Below are positions 5,438-11,823 of a DNA stretch of 12,997 nt, one piece after another. Source of the stretch: an uncultured Collinsella sp. (GTDB taxonomy: Bacteria > Actinomycetota > Coriobacteriia > Coriobacteriales > Coriobacteriaceae); contig USFK01000024.1 in NCBI GenBank assembly GCA_900553935.1, forward strand, positions 1 to 12,997, read 5' to 3'. Each line of letters starts with the position of its first letter. Position 1 is the stretch's first letter. The notes under the pieces were generated by a model. The model did no database searches. It was not told where the DNA came from and worked only from the letters and a program-made list of their open reading frames with translations. The translations under genes and the position numbers were made by a program.

Positions 5438-7615
5438 ATGAACCTCCGCTCATCTCTTGCCTGCACCTCGAGCGATATTGCCCGCTGGGGACTGCGCTCT
5501 GTCCTCAAACGCCAGGGCGGCGTACTCCCCGGCCGCATCGCCATGAAGATCGACCCCGAGTTGCTGAGCGACCTCGCGGGCCTGGTCGACCGCAGCGTAG
5601 TGATCACCGGCACCAACGGCAAGACCACCACCTCCAACCTCATCGCCGACGCCGTTGCCGCCAGCGGTGCTACCGTGGTATGCAACCGCGCCGGCAACAA
5701 CATGGAGCCTGGTGTGGTAGGTGCTCTACTCGAGGCCCGCAGCGGCCTTAAGCACACCAACAGCGGCAAGCGCGTGGGCGTCTTTGAGTGCGACGAGCTC
5801 TACACCGTACGTGTGCTGCCCAAGCTCAAGCCGACCTACTTTGTGCTGCTCAACCTGTTCCGTGACCAGCTGGACCGCTACGGCGAGATCGACCACACCC
5901 AGGACGTCATCGCCCACGCGCTGGAGCTCTCTCCGGCAACGACGCTCATTTACAACGCAGACGACCCGCTGTGTGCCGCGATCGCCGCGCGCGTTCCCAA
6001 TGCAAGCATCGCCTTTGGCATCGACGGCGCCACCAACACCGAGTCCGACCGCATTAGCGACTCGCGTTTTTGCTCACAGTGCAACGCACCGTTGGAGTAC
6101 GACTATGTGCAGTACGGCCAGCTCGGAGCCTATCATTGCCCTTCGTGCGGCTGGGGTCGTCCCGCACTGGTCCGTCGCGTAACGGACGTGGAACTCGGCT
6201 GCGACGGCTACGGCTTCGACCTGGACTTTGGACCCGATACCGACGCACCCGCCACGCACATCGCCACGCGCTACAACGGCCTGTACATGGTCTATAACGT
6301 TGCCGCCGCCTTCTTTGCGGCGCGCGAGCTGGGCGTGGACGCGGCACATCTGCAGCCCACGCTCGATGCCTACGTCCCCGCCGGCGGACGCATGGGCCGC
6401 TGGGAGATCGCCGGCCGTACCGTCGAGGCAAACCTGGCCAAAAATCCCGTGGGCTTCGATCGTCAGATTCAGTCCATTAAAACGGCAGGCGGCAGGCTCT
6501 GCGCTTTCTTCCTCAACGACAACGATGCCGACGGCCACGATGTATCGTGGATCTACGACGTCGACTTTGAGCGCATCGCCGACACAACGGGACTTGTCGC
6601 CTTTGCCGGCGGCACGCGCGCGCACGACATGCAGGTGCGCCTCAAGTACGCCGGCATCGATGCCACGATTATCTCGAATGTCGAGCAGGCGATTGGTGCC
6701 GTGGCAGACGAGGCCGCCGGCGACACTTTCTATGCCGTCGCCAACTACACGGCCTTTCCGCCGCTGGTCAAGGAGCTCGACGGGCTCAAAGGCACCGATG
6801 CAAGTTCGGTCGCCTCCCACGCTGTAACGCGCGCCGATGGTAGCGCTGTCCCCACCGATATTGCGCCGGTCGAGCTTTCGCGCCCGCTGCGCATCGTCTA
6901 TCTGTACCCCGATGCCCTCAACCTCTACGGCGACGGCGGCAACGTCATCGTCCTCGAGCGCCGCTGCGCCTGGCGCGGCATTCCCGTGCGCGTGGACGAG
7001 GTCCGCATGGGCGAGACGCTCGATCTGCACGATGCCGATATCGTCATGATGGGCGGTGGCTCCGATCGCGACCAGCTGGCGGTTGCACATGAACTACTCG
7101 CTCAAAAAGACAAGGTCGCGGCCTATGTTGAGGACGGCGGTACGCTGCTTGCCATCTGCGGTAGCTACCAGCTGCTCGGTCGTTCGTACTACATGGGCGA
7201 CGATCGCATTGAGGGTCTGGGCGTCATTGCCGCCGAGACTGTGCGCGGCTCCGACCGTCTGATCGGCAACGTCGCCGTCAAGACCGACCTGGCACCCGAG
7301 CCCTTTGTGGGATTCGAGAACCATGGCGGACGCACCCTGCTCGATACAGAGGCCACGCCGCTCGGAACGTCCGTCGTCGCGGGCACCGGCAACAACGGCG
7401 ACGATGGCTTTGAGGGACTGATCTACAAAGGCGTCATCGGCACGTACCTGCACGGACCGGCACTGCCCAAGAACCCCGAGCTCGCCGACTGGCTCATTGC
7501 CCACGCCCTCGAGCGCCGCGGCGATGCGCAAGCCACAGCCCTGCTGCCGCTCAAGCCCCTCGACGACACCTACGAGCACGCCGCTCACGATGCCGCCATG
7601 AAGCTCCTCCCCTAG
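5438..7615 (+). CDS. MurT-GatD fusion: lipid II isoglutaminyl synthase in one chain
   Basis: One 725-aa frame encodes both subunits of the enzyme that amidates the alpha-carboxyl of D-Glu in lipid II to D-isoglutamine, using glutamine and ATP at the inner membrane face. Residues about 1-445 are MurT: the Mur-ligase P-loop GTNGKTTT (58-65), the zinc ribbon C212/C215 and C234/C237, and the C-terminal DUF1727 motif NDNDADGHDVSWIYD (360-374), which holds the acidic residues that complete the amidotransferase site in known MurT. A linker of about 35 residues (448-482, Ala/Ser/Asp-rich) leads to a GatD class I glutamine amidotransferase domain (about 483-695). This has the nucleophile Cys574 in LLAICGSYQLLG and His672 in GTYLHGP. 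Summed length fits separate MurT (~440) plus GatD (~240). The ATG at 5438 has AGGA 8 nt upstream. No stop or frameshift interrupts the junction. Confidence 0.95.
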   Translation: MNLRSSLACTSSDIARWGLRSVLKRQGGVLPGRIAMKIDPELLSDLAGLVDRSVVITGTNGKTTTSNLIADAVAASGATVVCNRAGNNMEPGVVGALLEARSGLKHTNSGKRVGVFECDELYTVRVLPKLKPTYFVLLNLFRDQLDRYGEIDHTQDVIAHALELSPATTLIYNADDPLCAAIAARVPNASIAFGIDGATNTESDRISDSRFCSQCNAPLEYDYVQYGQLGAYHCPSCGWGRPALVRRVTDVELGCDGYGFDLDFGPDTDAPATHIATRYNGLYMVYNVAAAFFAARELGVDAAHLQPTLDAYVPAGGRMGRWEIAGRTVEANLAKNPVGFDRQIQSIKTAGGRLCAFFLNDNDADGHDVSWIYDVDFERIADTTGLVAFAGGTRAHDMQVRLKYAGIDATIISNVEQAIGAVADEAAGDTFYAVANYTAFPPLVKELDGLKGTDASSVASHAVTRADGSAVPTDIAPVELSRPLRIVYLYPDALNLYGDGGNVIVLERRCAWRGIPVRVDEVRMGETLDLHDADIVMMGGGSDRDQLAVAHELLAQKDKVAAYVEDGGTLLAICGSYQLLGRSYYMGDDRIEGLGVIAAETVRGSDRLIGNVAVKTDLAPEPFVGFENHGGRTLLDTEATPLGTSVVAGTGNNGDDGFEGLIYKGVIGTYLHGPALPKNPELADWLIAHALERRGDAQATALLPLKPLDDTYEHAAHDAAMKLLP

Positions 7616-7621
7616 CACCCC

Positions 7622-7659
7622 ACCACGACGAAGGAGACAGGCACCTTTGTAGTGGTTTT
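7622..7659 (+). terminator. Probable terminator of the murT-gatD operon
   Basis: Seven nucleotides after the stop codon, ACCAC...GTGGT (7622-7626 with 7652-7656) continues through AC/GT and AAGG/CCTT to a 9-nt loop, with one mismatch and one wobble. TTTT (7656-7659) follows. The T-run is short, so strength is uncertain. Confidence 0.55.
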
Positions 7660-7677
7660 GACCCGTCCCAGCGGTTT

Positions 7678-7734
7678 GTCTCAATCTGTAACATCTAGAC
7701 CGTTAAAAGTCGTTGTACTGTTACAGATTGAGAC
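7678..7734. repeat. 57-bp palindrome, copy 1 of a tandem pair
   Basis: The arms GTCTCAATCTGTAAC (7678-7692) and GTTACAGATTGAGAC (7720-7734) are perfect 15-nt reverse complements around a 27-nt centre. A second copy with the same arm and centre lengths starts 80 nt downstream. No T-run follows. It may be a dispersed intergenic repeat or a paired protein-binding site. Confidence 0.8.
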
Positions 7735-7757
7735 GTTCGTCCCGACGCCCGTCGTTT

Positions 7758-7814
7758 GTCTCGATCTGTAACAGCTAGAGCCGATTTACCCGCTCAGATG
7801 TTACAGATTGAGAT
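7758..7814. repeat. 57-bp palindrome, copy 2 of a tandem pair
   Basis: The arms 7758-7772 (GTCTCGATCTGTAAC) and 7800-7814 (GTTACAGATTGAGAT) match as reverse complements at 13 of 15 positions, around a centre of exactly 27 nt. The copy shares GTTTGTCTC at its left edge with copy 1. The centres are similar only at their first ten or so bases (A-CTAGA). The conserved arms with a variable centre of fixed length suggest selection on arm geometry. Confidence 0.8.
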
Positions 7815-7895
7815 ATTTGAAAATCGGGATAGAGAGTCGGCTCCTGTGTGGTGGTTTTCCAGTTTGCCAACGATATACGCGCCGGCAAAAAAGTC

Positions 7896-7904
7896 TGCTA
7901 TACT
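7896..7904 (+). promoter_or_regulatory. Extended -10 promoter element of tRNA-Glu
   Basis: TGCTATACT (TGn plus TATACT at 7899-7904) lies 10 nt before the mature tRNA 5' end at 7915, so the transcript leader would be very short. There is no convincing -35 at 16-18 nt, consistent with an extended -10 promoter. Confidence 0.55.
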
Positions 7905-7914
7905 CTTTCCCGCT

Positions 7915-7991
7915 GTCCCCATCGTCTAGCGGCCAAGGACGCCACCCTTTCAAGGTGGATATCGCGGGTTCGAATCCCGCTGGGGGCACCA
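7915..7991 (+). tRNA. tRNA-Glu (anticodon UUC)
   Basis: A complete cloverleaf can be folded by eye. The acceptor stem is GTCCCCA/TGGGGGC (one G-U pair) and the D arm is GTCTAGCGGCCAAGGAC. The anticodon stem CCACC/GGTGG encloses the loop CTTTCAA with TTC at positions 34-36. The variable loop is ATATC, and the T arm is GCGGG-TTCGAAT-CCCGC. Discriminator A and an encoded CCA end the gene at 7991. The GTCTAGCGG D arm is characteristic of bacterial tRNA-Glu. Confidence 0.96.
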
Positions 7992-8002
7992 TTTAAATTG
8001 AG

Positions 8003-8034
8003 AAGCCCGTTGCCCTCGCGGTGGCGGGCTTTTT
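8003..8034 (+). terminator. Terminator of tRNA-Glu
   Basis: An AGCCCG...CGGGCT stem continues through three G-U pairs and two G-C pairs to a CTCGC loop, then TTTTT (8030-8034). It lies 12 nt after the tRNA CCA. Confidence 0.85.
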
Positions 8035-8043
8035 GCTACCGAT

Positions 8044-8068
8044 ATGCCGGGATTCGAACCCGACAGCA
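8044..8068 (-). pseudogene. tRNA T-arm-like remnant, inverted relative to tRNA-Glu
   Basis: On the minus strand, TCGGG-TTCGAAT-CCCGG reads as a canonical T arm. However, no acceptor stem, T33 anticodon loop or CCA end can be built around it. It lies between the tRNA-Glu terminator and the inverted-repeat element. It may be the scar of an integrated element or rearrangement at this tRNA locus, or a chance match. Confidence 0.3.
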
Positions 8069-8086
8069 TAAATCACACTGTCGTCC

Positions 8087-8320
8087 AAGGGCCCGTGGGC
8101 AAAAAATGGCAAATATGAGTACTGTTACCAATTTAGTAACAGCGATTTCATGCCATCAGAAGGCAATTTGGACGCCAGGCGTCCTACGGCGGAGGAATTG
8201 CAGGCGTTTATCAGCTATGTACTTGGACATACGTTGCGTAATACTGCATTTCTTGCAAAAAATAATGCTACAGGGCTTGTGACAGTACTCATATTTGACA
8301 TTTTTTGCCCACGACCCCTT
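8087..8320. mobile_element. 234-bp MITE-like element with 39-nt terminal inverted repeats
   Basis: The left end 8087-8125 and the right end 8282-8320 are reverse complements at 36 of 39 positions. The core GGGCAAAAAATG-CAAATATGAGTACTGT has a single mismatch. The interior (8126-8281) is richer in A+T than the flanks and encodes no transposase. One plus-strand frame from 8150 (MPSEGNLDARRPTAEELQAF) crosses the right repeat, lacks a Shine-Dalgarno site and is probably not a gene. No target-site duplication is evident. It best fits a non-autonomous miniature transposon. A perfect 7-bp inverted repeat CTGTTAC/GTAACAG (8122-8142) spans the inner edge of the left end. Confidence 0.65.
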
Positions 8321-8372
8321 ATTGCGTGGGCGAATCAGTTGCAAAACGGACTCCAAAGCGTCCCTCGCAAAC

Positions 8373-8407
8373 AAAAAGCCGGGGCCCGCGCGATGCGGAC
8401 CCCGGCT
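8373..8407 (-). terminator. Terminator of glnN
   Basis: The stem AGCCGGGG-(c/a)-CCGC closes on GCGG-CCCCGGCT (8377-8389 with 8395-8407), with a single internal mismatch and a 5-nt loop. On the minus strand it is followed by TTTTT (8373-8377). It lies 29 nt past the glnN stop codon. Confidence 0.92.
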
Positions 8408-8436
8408 CAATACCATGACGATATGTCGGTTACGCT

Positions 8437-10524
8437 CTACACGTAGAACAGGATGTCGTCGTAGGTCGGAACCGGCCAGTAGTCGGCAGCCACGATCTCC
8501 TCCATGGCGTCCACGGCGGCACGCAGCGTATCCATAGCGGGAACGACCTCGTGTGCATACACGTTGGCCTGCTCCTGGCCATCGAGAGCCTCGGCCTTCT
8601 GATGCACGGCGTCGAGCGCCTTGATGGAGTCGTTGATGGTGGTGATGCCGTTGCAGAGCTTGTTGAGCGTGTTCTGCTCGCACTGCATAGCGGCCTCAGC
8701 ACCGGCGGCACGAATAGTCTCAAGGCCCTTAGCGACCTTGGTGGCATAGGCGGTAATGACCGGGCGATAGGTACGGCGCGCCTCGCGAACCATCGTGGTA
8801 GCCTCAATGTTCATGAGCTTGTTGTACTTCTCGAGCTTGCAGTCGTAACGGCACTGGGCCTCGGCGCGGGTCAGAACGCCCGTCTCCTCAAAGAGCGCGA
8901 TAGCCTTATCGGAAACAAAGGCGGGCAGAGCGTCGGCCGTGGTCTTGTTGTTGGCGAGGCCGCGCTTCTCGGCCTCGACGGGCCACTCGTCAGAGTAACC
9001 GTCGCCGGAGAACAGGATGCGCTGATGATCGGTCAGGACCTTCTTGCAGTACTCGAGCGCGGCATCCTGGAACTTGTCCTCGGGCGTACCCTCGAGTGCG
9101 TCGGCGAAGGACTTGAGCGACTTGGCTACGGCAGCGTCGAGCACCAGGTTAGAGTCAGAGACATTCTGCTCGGAGCCGCAGGCACGGAACTCAAACTTGT
9201 TGCCGGTGAAGGCGAACGGGGAGGTGCGGTTGCGGTCGGTGTTGTCCTGCATCAGCTTGGGCAGGGTATCAGCGCCCAGATCGAGCACGCCGCGCGTGGC
9301 GTGGACGGAAGCCTTGCCATCGATGATCTTCTCGACGACCTCGGTAAGCTGGTCGCCCAGGAAGATGGACATAATCGCCGGAGGAGCCTCGTTGGCGCCC
9401 AGACGATGATCGTTGCCGGCCGAGGCAACGGAGGCACGCAGGAGTTCCTGATAGTTATCGACGGCCTCGATCACCGCGGTGAGGAAGACGATGAACTGCA
9501 GGTTGTCGAGCGGGGTGTCGCCCGGGTCGAGCAGGTTCTCGGACTCGGTGCCAAGCGACCAGTTGTTGTGCTTGCCCGAACCGTTGATGCCCTCGAAGGG
9601 CTTCTCGTGCAGCAGGCAGACCAAGTCGTGGCGGGAGGCGATGAGCTTCATCTTCTCCATCATGACCAGATTCTGGTCGATGGCCTCGTTGACCTCGCCG
9701 TAGACAGGGGCGAGCTCATGCTGGCAGGGAGCGACCTCGTTGTGCTTGGTCTTGGCAGGAATGCCAAGCGCCCACAGTTCATCGTCCAGGTCCTTCATAT
9801 AGGCCGAGACGGTGGGGCGGATAGCGCCAAAGTAGTGCTCCTCGAGCTCCTGGCCCTTGCAGGGGGCAGCGCCAAAGAGGGTGCGACCGGTGATGACCAG
9901 GTCCCTGCGCTTGCGGTAAGCGTCCTTCTTGATCAGGAAGTACTCCTGCTCATCGCCCACGGAAGGAACGACCTTCTTGGGGGTCTTGCCAAACAGCGCC
10001 AAAACGCGCTTGGACTCACGCGAGAGCGCAGTCATGGAACGCAGCAGCGGGGTCTTCTTGTCCAGGGCCTCGCCCGTGTAGGAGCAGAAAGCCGTGGGGA
10101 TGCACAGGACATCGTCCTTGATAAAGGCGGGGCTGGTGGGATCCCAAGCGGTGTAGCCACGGGCCTCGAAGGTGGCGCGCAGGCCGCCGTTGGGGAAGCT
10201 GGAAGCATCGGGCTCGCCCTGGATGAGGTTCTTGCCCGTAAACTTGGTAATGGCGGTGCCGTCGTGGTTGGGCTCGAGGAAGCTGTCGTGCTTCTCGGAA
10301 GTAATGCCCGAAAGCGGCTGGAACCAGTGCGCGTAGTGTGTCGCGCCCTTGGAGATGGCCCAGACCTTCATGGCATGGGCAACGGCGTTGGCCACATCCA
10401 GGTCGAGCGGCTCACCGTCCTCGAGGGTTGCAGCAAGGCGCTTCCAAATGTCCTTGGGGAGGTAGTCCTTCATGACTTCCTCAGAGAACACCATGGTCCC
10501 GAAGCGGTCAGTAAGTTCGGCCAT
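8437..10524 (-). CDS. glnN: Glutamine synthetase type III
   Basis: ATP-dependent glutamine synthetase (glutamate plus ammonia to glutamine), cytoplasmic. The 695 aa identify type III (GlnN), well above the ~450-470 aa of type I. Motifs in order: HWFQPLSG (66-73), the metal-binding acidic motif VGDEQEYFL (189-197), NEVAPCQHELAP (262-273), NGSGKHNNWS (314-323), HRLGANEAPPAI (373-384), the ATP/glutamate-site region NRTSPFAFTGNKFEFRACGS (432-451), and the type III C-terminal extension ending YWPVPTYDDILFYV. The start at 10522-10524 is chosen because AAGGGAG lies 6 nt upstream; a 21-codon extension to 10587 has no such support. It is monocistronic, with its own terminator. Its promoter region holds an inverted repeat at 10610-10630 that could be a nitrogen-control operator. 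Type III enzymes lack the type I adenylylation system, so control is probably transcriptional or through effectors. Confidence 0.97.
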   Translation of the reverse strand: MAELTDRFGTMVFSEEVMKDYLPKDIWKRLAATLEDGEPLDLDVANAVAHAMKVWAISKGATHYAHWFQPLSGITSEKHDSFLEPNHDGTAITKFTGKNLIQGEPDASSFPNGGLRATFEARGYTAWDPTSPAFIKDDVLCIPTAFCSYTGEALDKKTPLLRSMTALSRESKRVLALFGKTPKKVVPSVGDEQEYFLIKKDAYRKRRDLVITGRTLFGAAPCKGQELEEHYFGAIRPTVSAYMKDLDDELWALGIPAKTKHNEVAPCQHELAPVYGEVNEAIDQNLVMMEKMKLIASRHDLVCLLHEKPFEGINGSGKHNNWSLGTESENLLDPGDTPLDNLQFIVFLTAVIEAVDNYQELLRASVASAGNDHRLGANEAPPAIMSIFLGDQLTEVVEKIIDGKASVHATRGVLDLGADTLPKLMQDNTDRNRTSPFAFTGNKFEFRACGSEQNVSDSNLVLDAAVAKSLKSFADALEGTPEDKFQDAALEYCKKVLTDHQRILFSGDGYSDEWPVEAEKRGLANNKTTADALPAFVSDKAIALFEETGVLTRAEAQCRYDCKLEKYNKLMNIEATTMVREARRTYRPVITAYATKVAKGLETIRAAGAEAAMQCEQNTLNKLCNGITTINDSIKALDAVHQKAEALDGQEQANVYAHEVVPAMDTLRAAVDAMEEIVAADYWPVPTYDDILFYV

Positions 10525-10609
10525 ACGGAACTCCCTTCGTATCGGCACCGCGTGAGAAGCGGTGTTGATTACTAACGAACGAGTCATAGATTAGGCTCGT
10601 CGTGTTTCC

Positions 10610-10630
10610 GCAACATTACCGTTATGTTGC
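10610..10630. promoter_or_regulatory. Operator-like inverted repeat upstream of glnN
   Basis: GCAACAT (10610-10616) and ATGTTGC (10624-10630) are perfect inverted repeats with a 7-nt spacer, about 85 nt upstream of the glnN start. The size and symmetry suit a dimeric regulator. It does not match GlnR or AmtR boxes as I know them, so the regulator is unassigned. Confidence 0.4.
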
Positions 10631-10735
10631 TGTCACGAAACCAATCAATGAGGTTACCGCATCGCGGCGGCGTTGCCGCCCTCAACAGCCAATCAACTGT
10701 ATAAATTGCAGACCTCTCCCCATGGTTTAAGGGTA

Positions 10736-10811
10736 GTCAATTTGGGATGGGGCTCTATTAACTGGTATTTCGCATCAGATACCAGTCTTTATAGCCCCAT
10801 CCTAGATTGAC
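10736..10811. repeat. 76-bp two-step palindrome in the glnN-metF intergenic region
   Basis: The outer arms 10736-10754 and 10793-10811 (GTCAAT--GGATGGGGCT) are reverse complements at 17 of 19 positions. Symmetrical 7-nt internal segments follow on each side, then a perfect inner stem CTGGTAT/ATACCAG (10762-10768 with 10779-10785) and a 10-nt loop. There is no T-run on either strand, so it is not a standard terminator. It is 140 nt upstream of metF. It may be a dispersed palindromic element or a structured RNA leader if metF transcription starts upstream of it. Confidence 0.7.
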
Positions 10812-10950
10812 CGCTCTGCTATAGGGAATGTCGATAGCAAGGCATCTTTGATTGGTATCCCCGAATAGCGAGTGAAACTCCACCGTGACACAGTGGTGCT
10901 GTAGAATCCTTACAACACATCACACTATTACGTATCTAAAGGAGCACGAT

Positions 10951-11823
10951 ATGCGCGTCGACGAGGTTTTTAAGCAGGCAGCATCCCAGGGCACCGCACC
11001 CGTTTCGTTTGAGATGTTCCCGCCCAAGGGCGAGCTTACCCTCAACACGGCTCGCGAGGTGGCAGGCAATCTGTGCAAGCTTTCGCCGAGCTTTGTCTCG
11101 GTCACCTGCTCTGCCGGCGGCTCGGGCAACGGCGCCACCACCGCCCCCATCGCGCATATGATTACGAGCGAATTCAATACGCCCTCGGTGGCGCACCTTA
11201 CCTGCGTGGGCCGCTCGCACGCCGATATCGCCGCCAAGATCGACGAATACCGCTCCGCCGGCGTAGAAAACATCCTGGCCCTGCGCGGTGATCTGCCCAC
11301 TGGCGCGACCGAGGATGACAAGCCCGCCTCGGACTACGCCTACGCCCGTGACCTCATCCCCGAGCTTGTCGACGCCGGCTTTTGTGTGGGCGCCGCGGCC
11401 TACCCCGAGGGCCACATTGCCTGTGAGGACCTCAACGCTTCGGTCGAATACCTCAAGCAAAAACAGGACGCCGGCGCGAGCTTCTTTGTGACGCAGCTCT
11501 TCTTTGACAACGAGTGCTTCTACCGCTTCCGCGAGCTTGCCGACAAGGCGGGCATCACCGTGCCCATTACCGCGGGCATCATGCCGTTTATGGGCAAGTC
11601 GCAGATCAGCCGCATGGTCTTTATGTGCGGTGCGTCGCTGCCCTCCCCCGTCATCAAGATTCTCGCCAAGTACGAGAACGACCCCGAGAGCCTGCAGGCA
11701 GCCGGTGTAGATTATGCCGCCCGTCAGCTTTGCGACCTCAAGGAGCACGGTGCCGCCGGTCTGCACCTGTACACTATGAACCGTCCTGCGATCGCCGCGA
11801 CCATTATGGAGCGCCTGGGGTAA
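10951..11823 (+). CDS. metF: Methylenetetrahydrofolate reductase
   Basis: A 290-aa TIM-barrel flavoprotein of the usual MetF length. It reduces 5,10-methylene-THF to 5-methyl-THF, the methyl donor for methionine synthase. Visible family motifs are SFEMFPPKG (19-27, with the catalytic Glu21), FVSVTCSAGGS (48-58), HLTCVGRS (82-89), ILALRGDLP (108-116, Asp114), FFVTQLFFD (178-186, Gln182), PITAGIMP (205-212) and the C-terminal LHLYTMNR (271-278). The ATG at 10951 follows AAAGGAG with 6 nt spacing; a longer frame from 10885 runs through the promoter region. TAGAAT at 10902-10907 is a possible -10 box, without a clear -35. Its stop overlaps the next start (TAATG). The gene heads a methionine operon. 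No S-box or cobalamin riboswitch was recognised upstream. Confidence 0.95.
   Translation: MRVDEVFKQAASQGTAPVSFEMFPPKGELTLNTAREVAGNLCKLSPSFVSVTCSAGGSGNGATTAPIAHMITSEFNTPSVAHLTCVGRSHADIAAKIDEYRSAGVENILALRGDLPTGATEDDKPASDYAYARDLIPELVDAGFCVGAAAYPEGHIACEDLNASVEYLKQKQDAGASFFVTQLFFDNECFYRFRELADKAGITVPITAGIMPFMGKSQISRMVFMCGASLPSPVIKILAKYENDPESLQAAGVDYAARQLCDLKEHGAAGLHLYTMNRPAIAATIMERLG

Noticed and set aside
6074..7090. 338-aa minus-strand frame opposite the MurT-GatD gene
   Set aside because: It is antisense to conserved MurT and GatD motifs; no independent support.
7678..7814. Possible CRISPR array
   Set aside because: There are only two units, each an internal palindrome with a variable centre; no regular repeat-spacer series and no cas genes.
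7801..7992. 63-aa minus-strand frame containing PPAGFEPAIS
   Set aside because: This is the familiar false protein produced by translating the reverse strand of a tRNA gene.
8551..10575. 674-aa open frame on the plus strand opposite glnN
   Set aside because: It is antisense to a well-supported type III glutamine synthetase. Long antisense frames are common in GC-rich genes, and it shows no family motifs.
10736..10811. SAM or cobalamin riboswitch before metF
   Set aside because: The hairpin is a single symmetrical palindrome and lacks the conserved junction sequences of S-box or B12-box RNAs.
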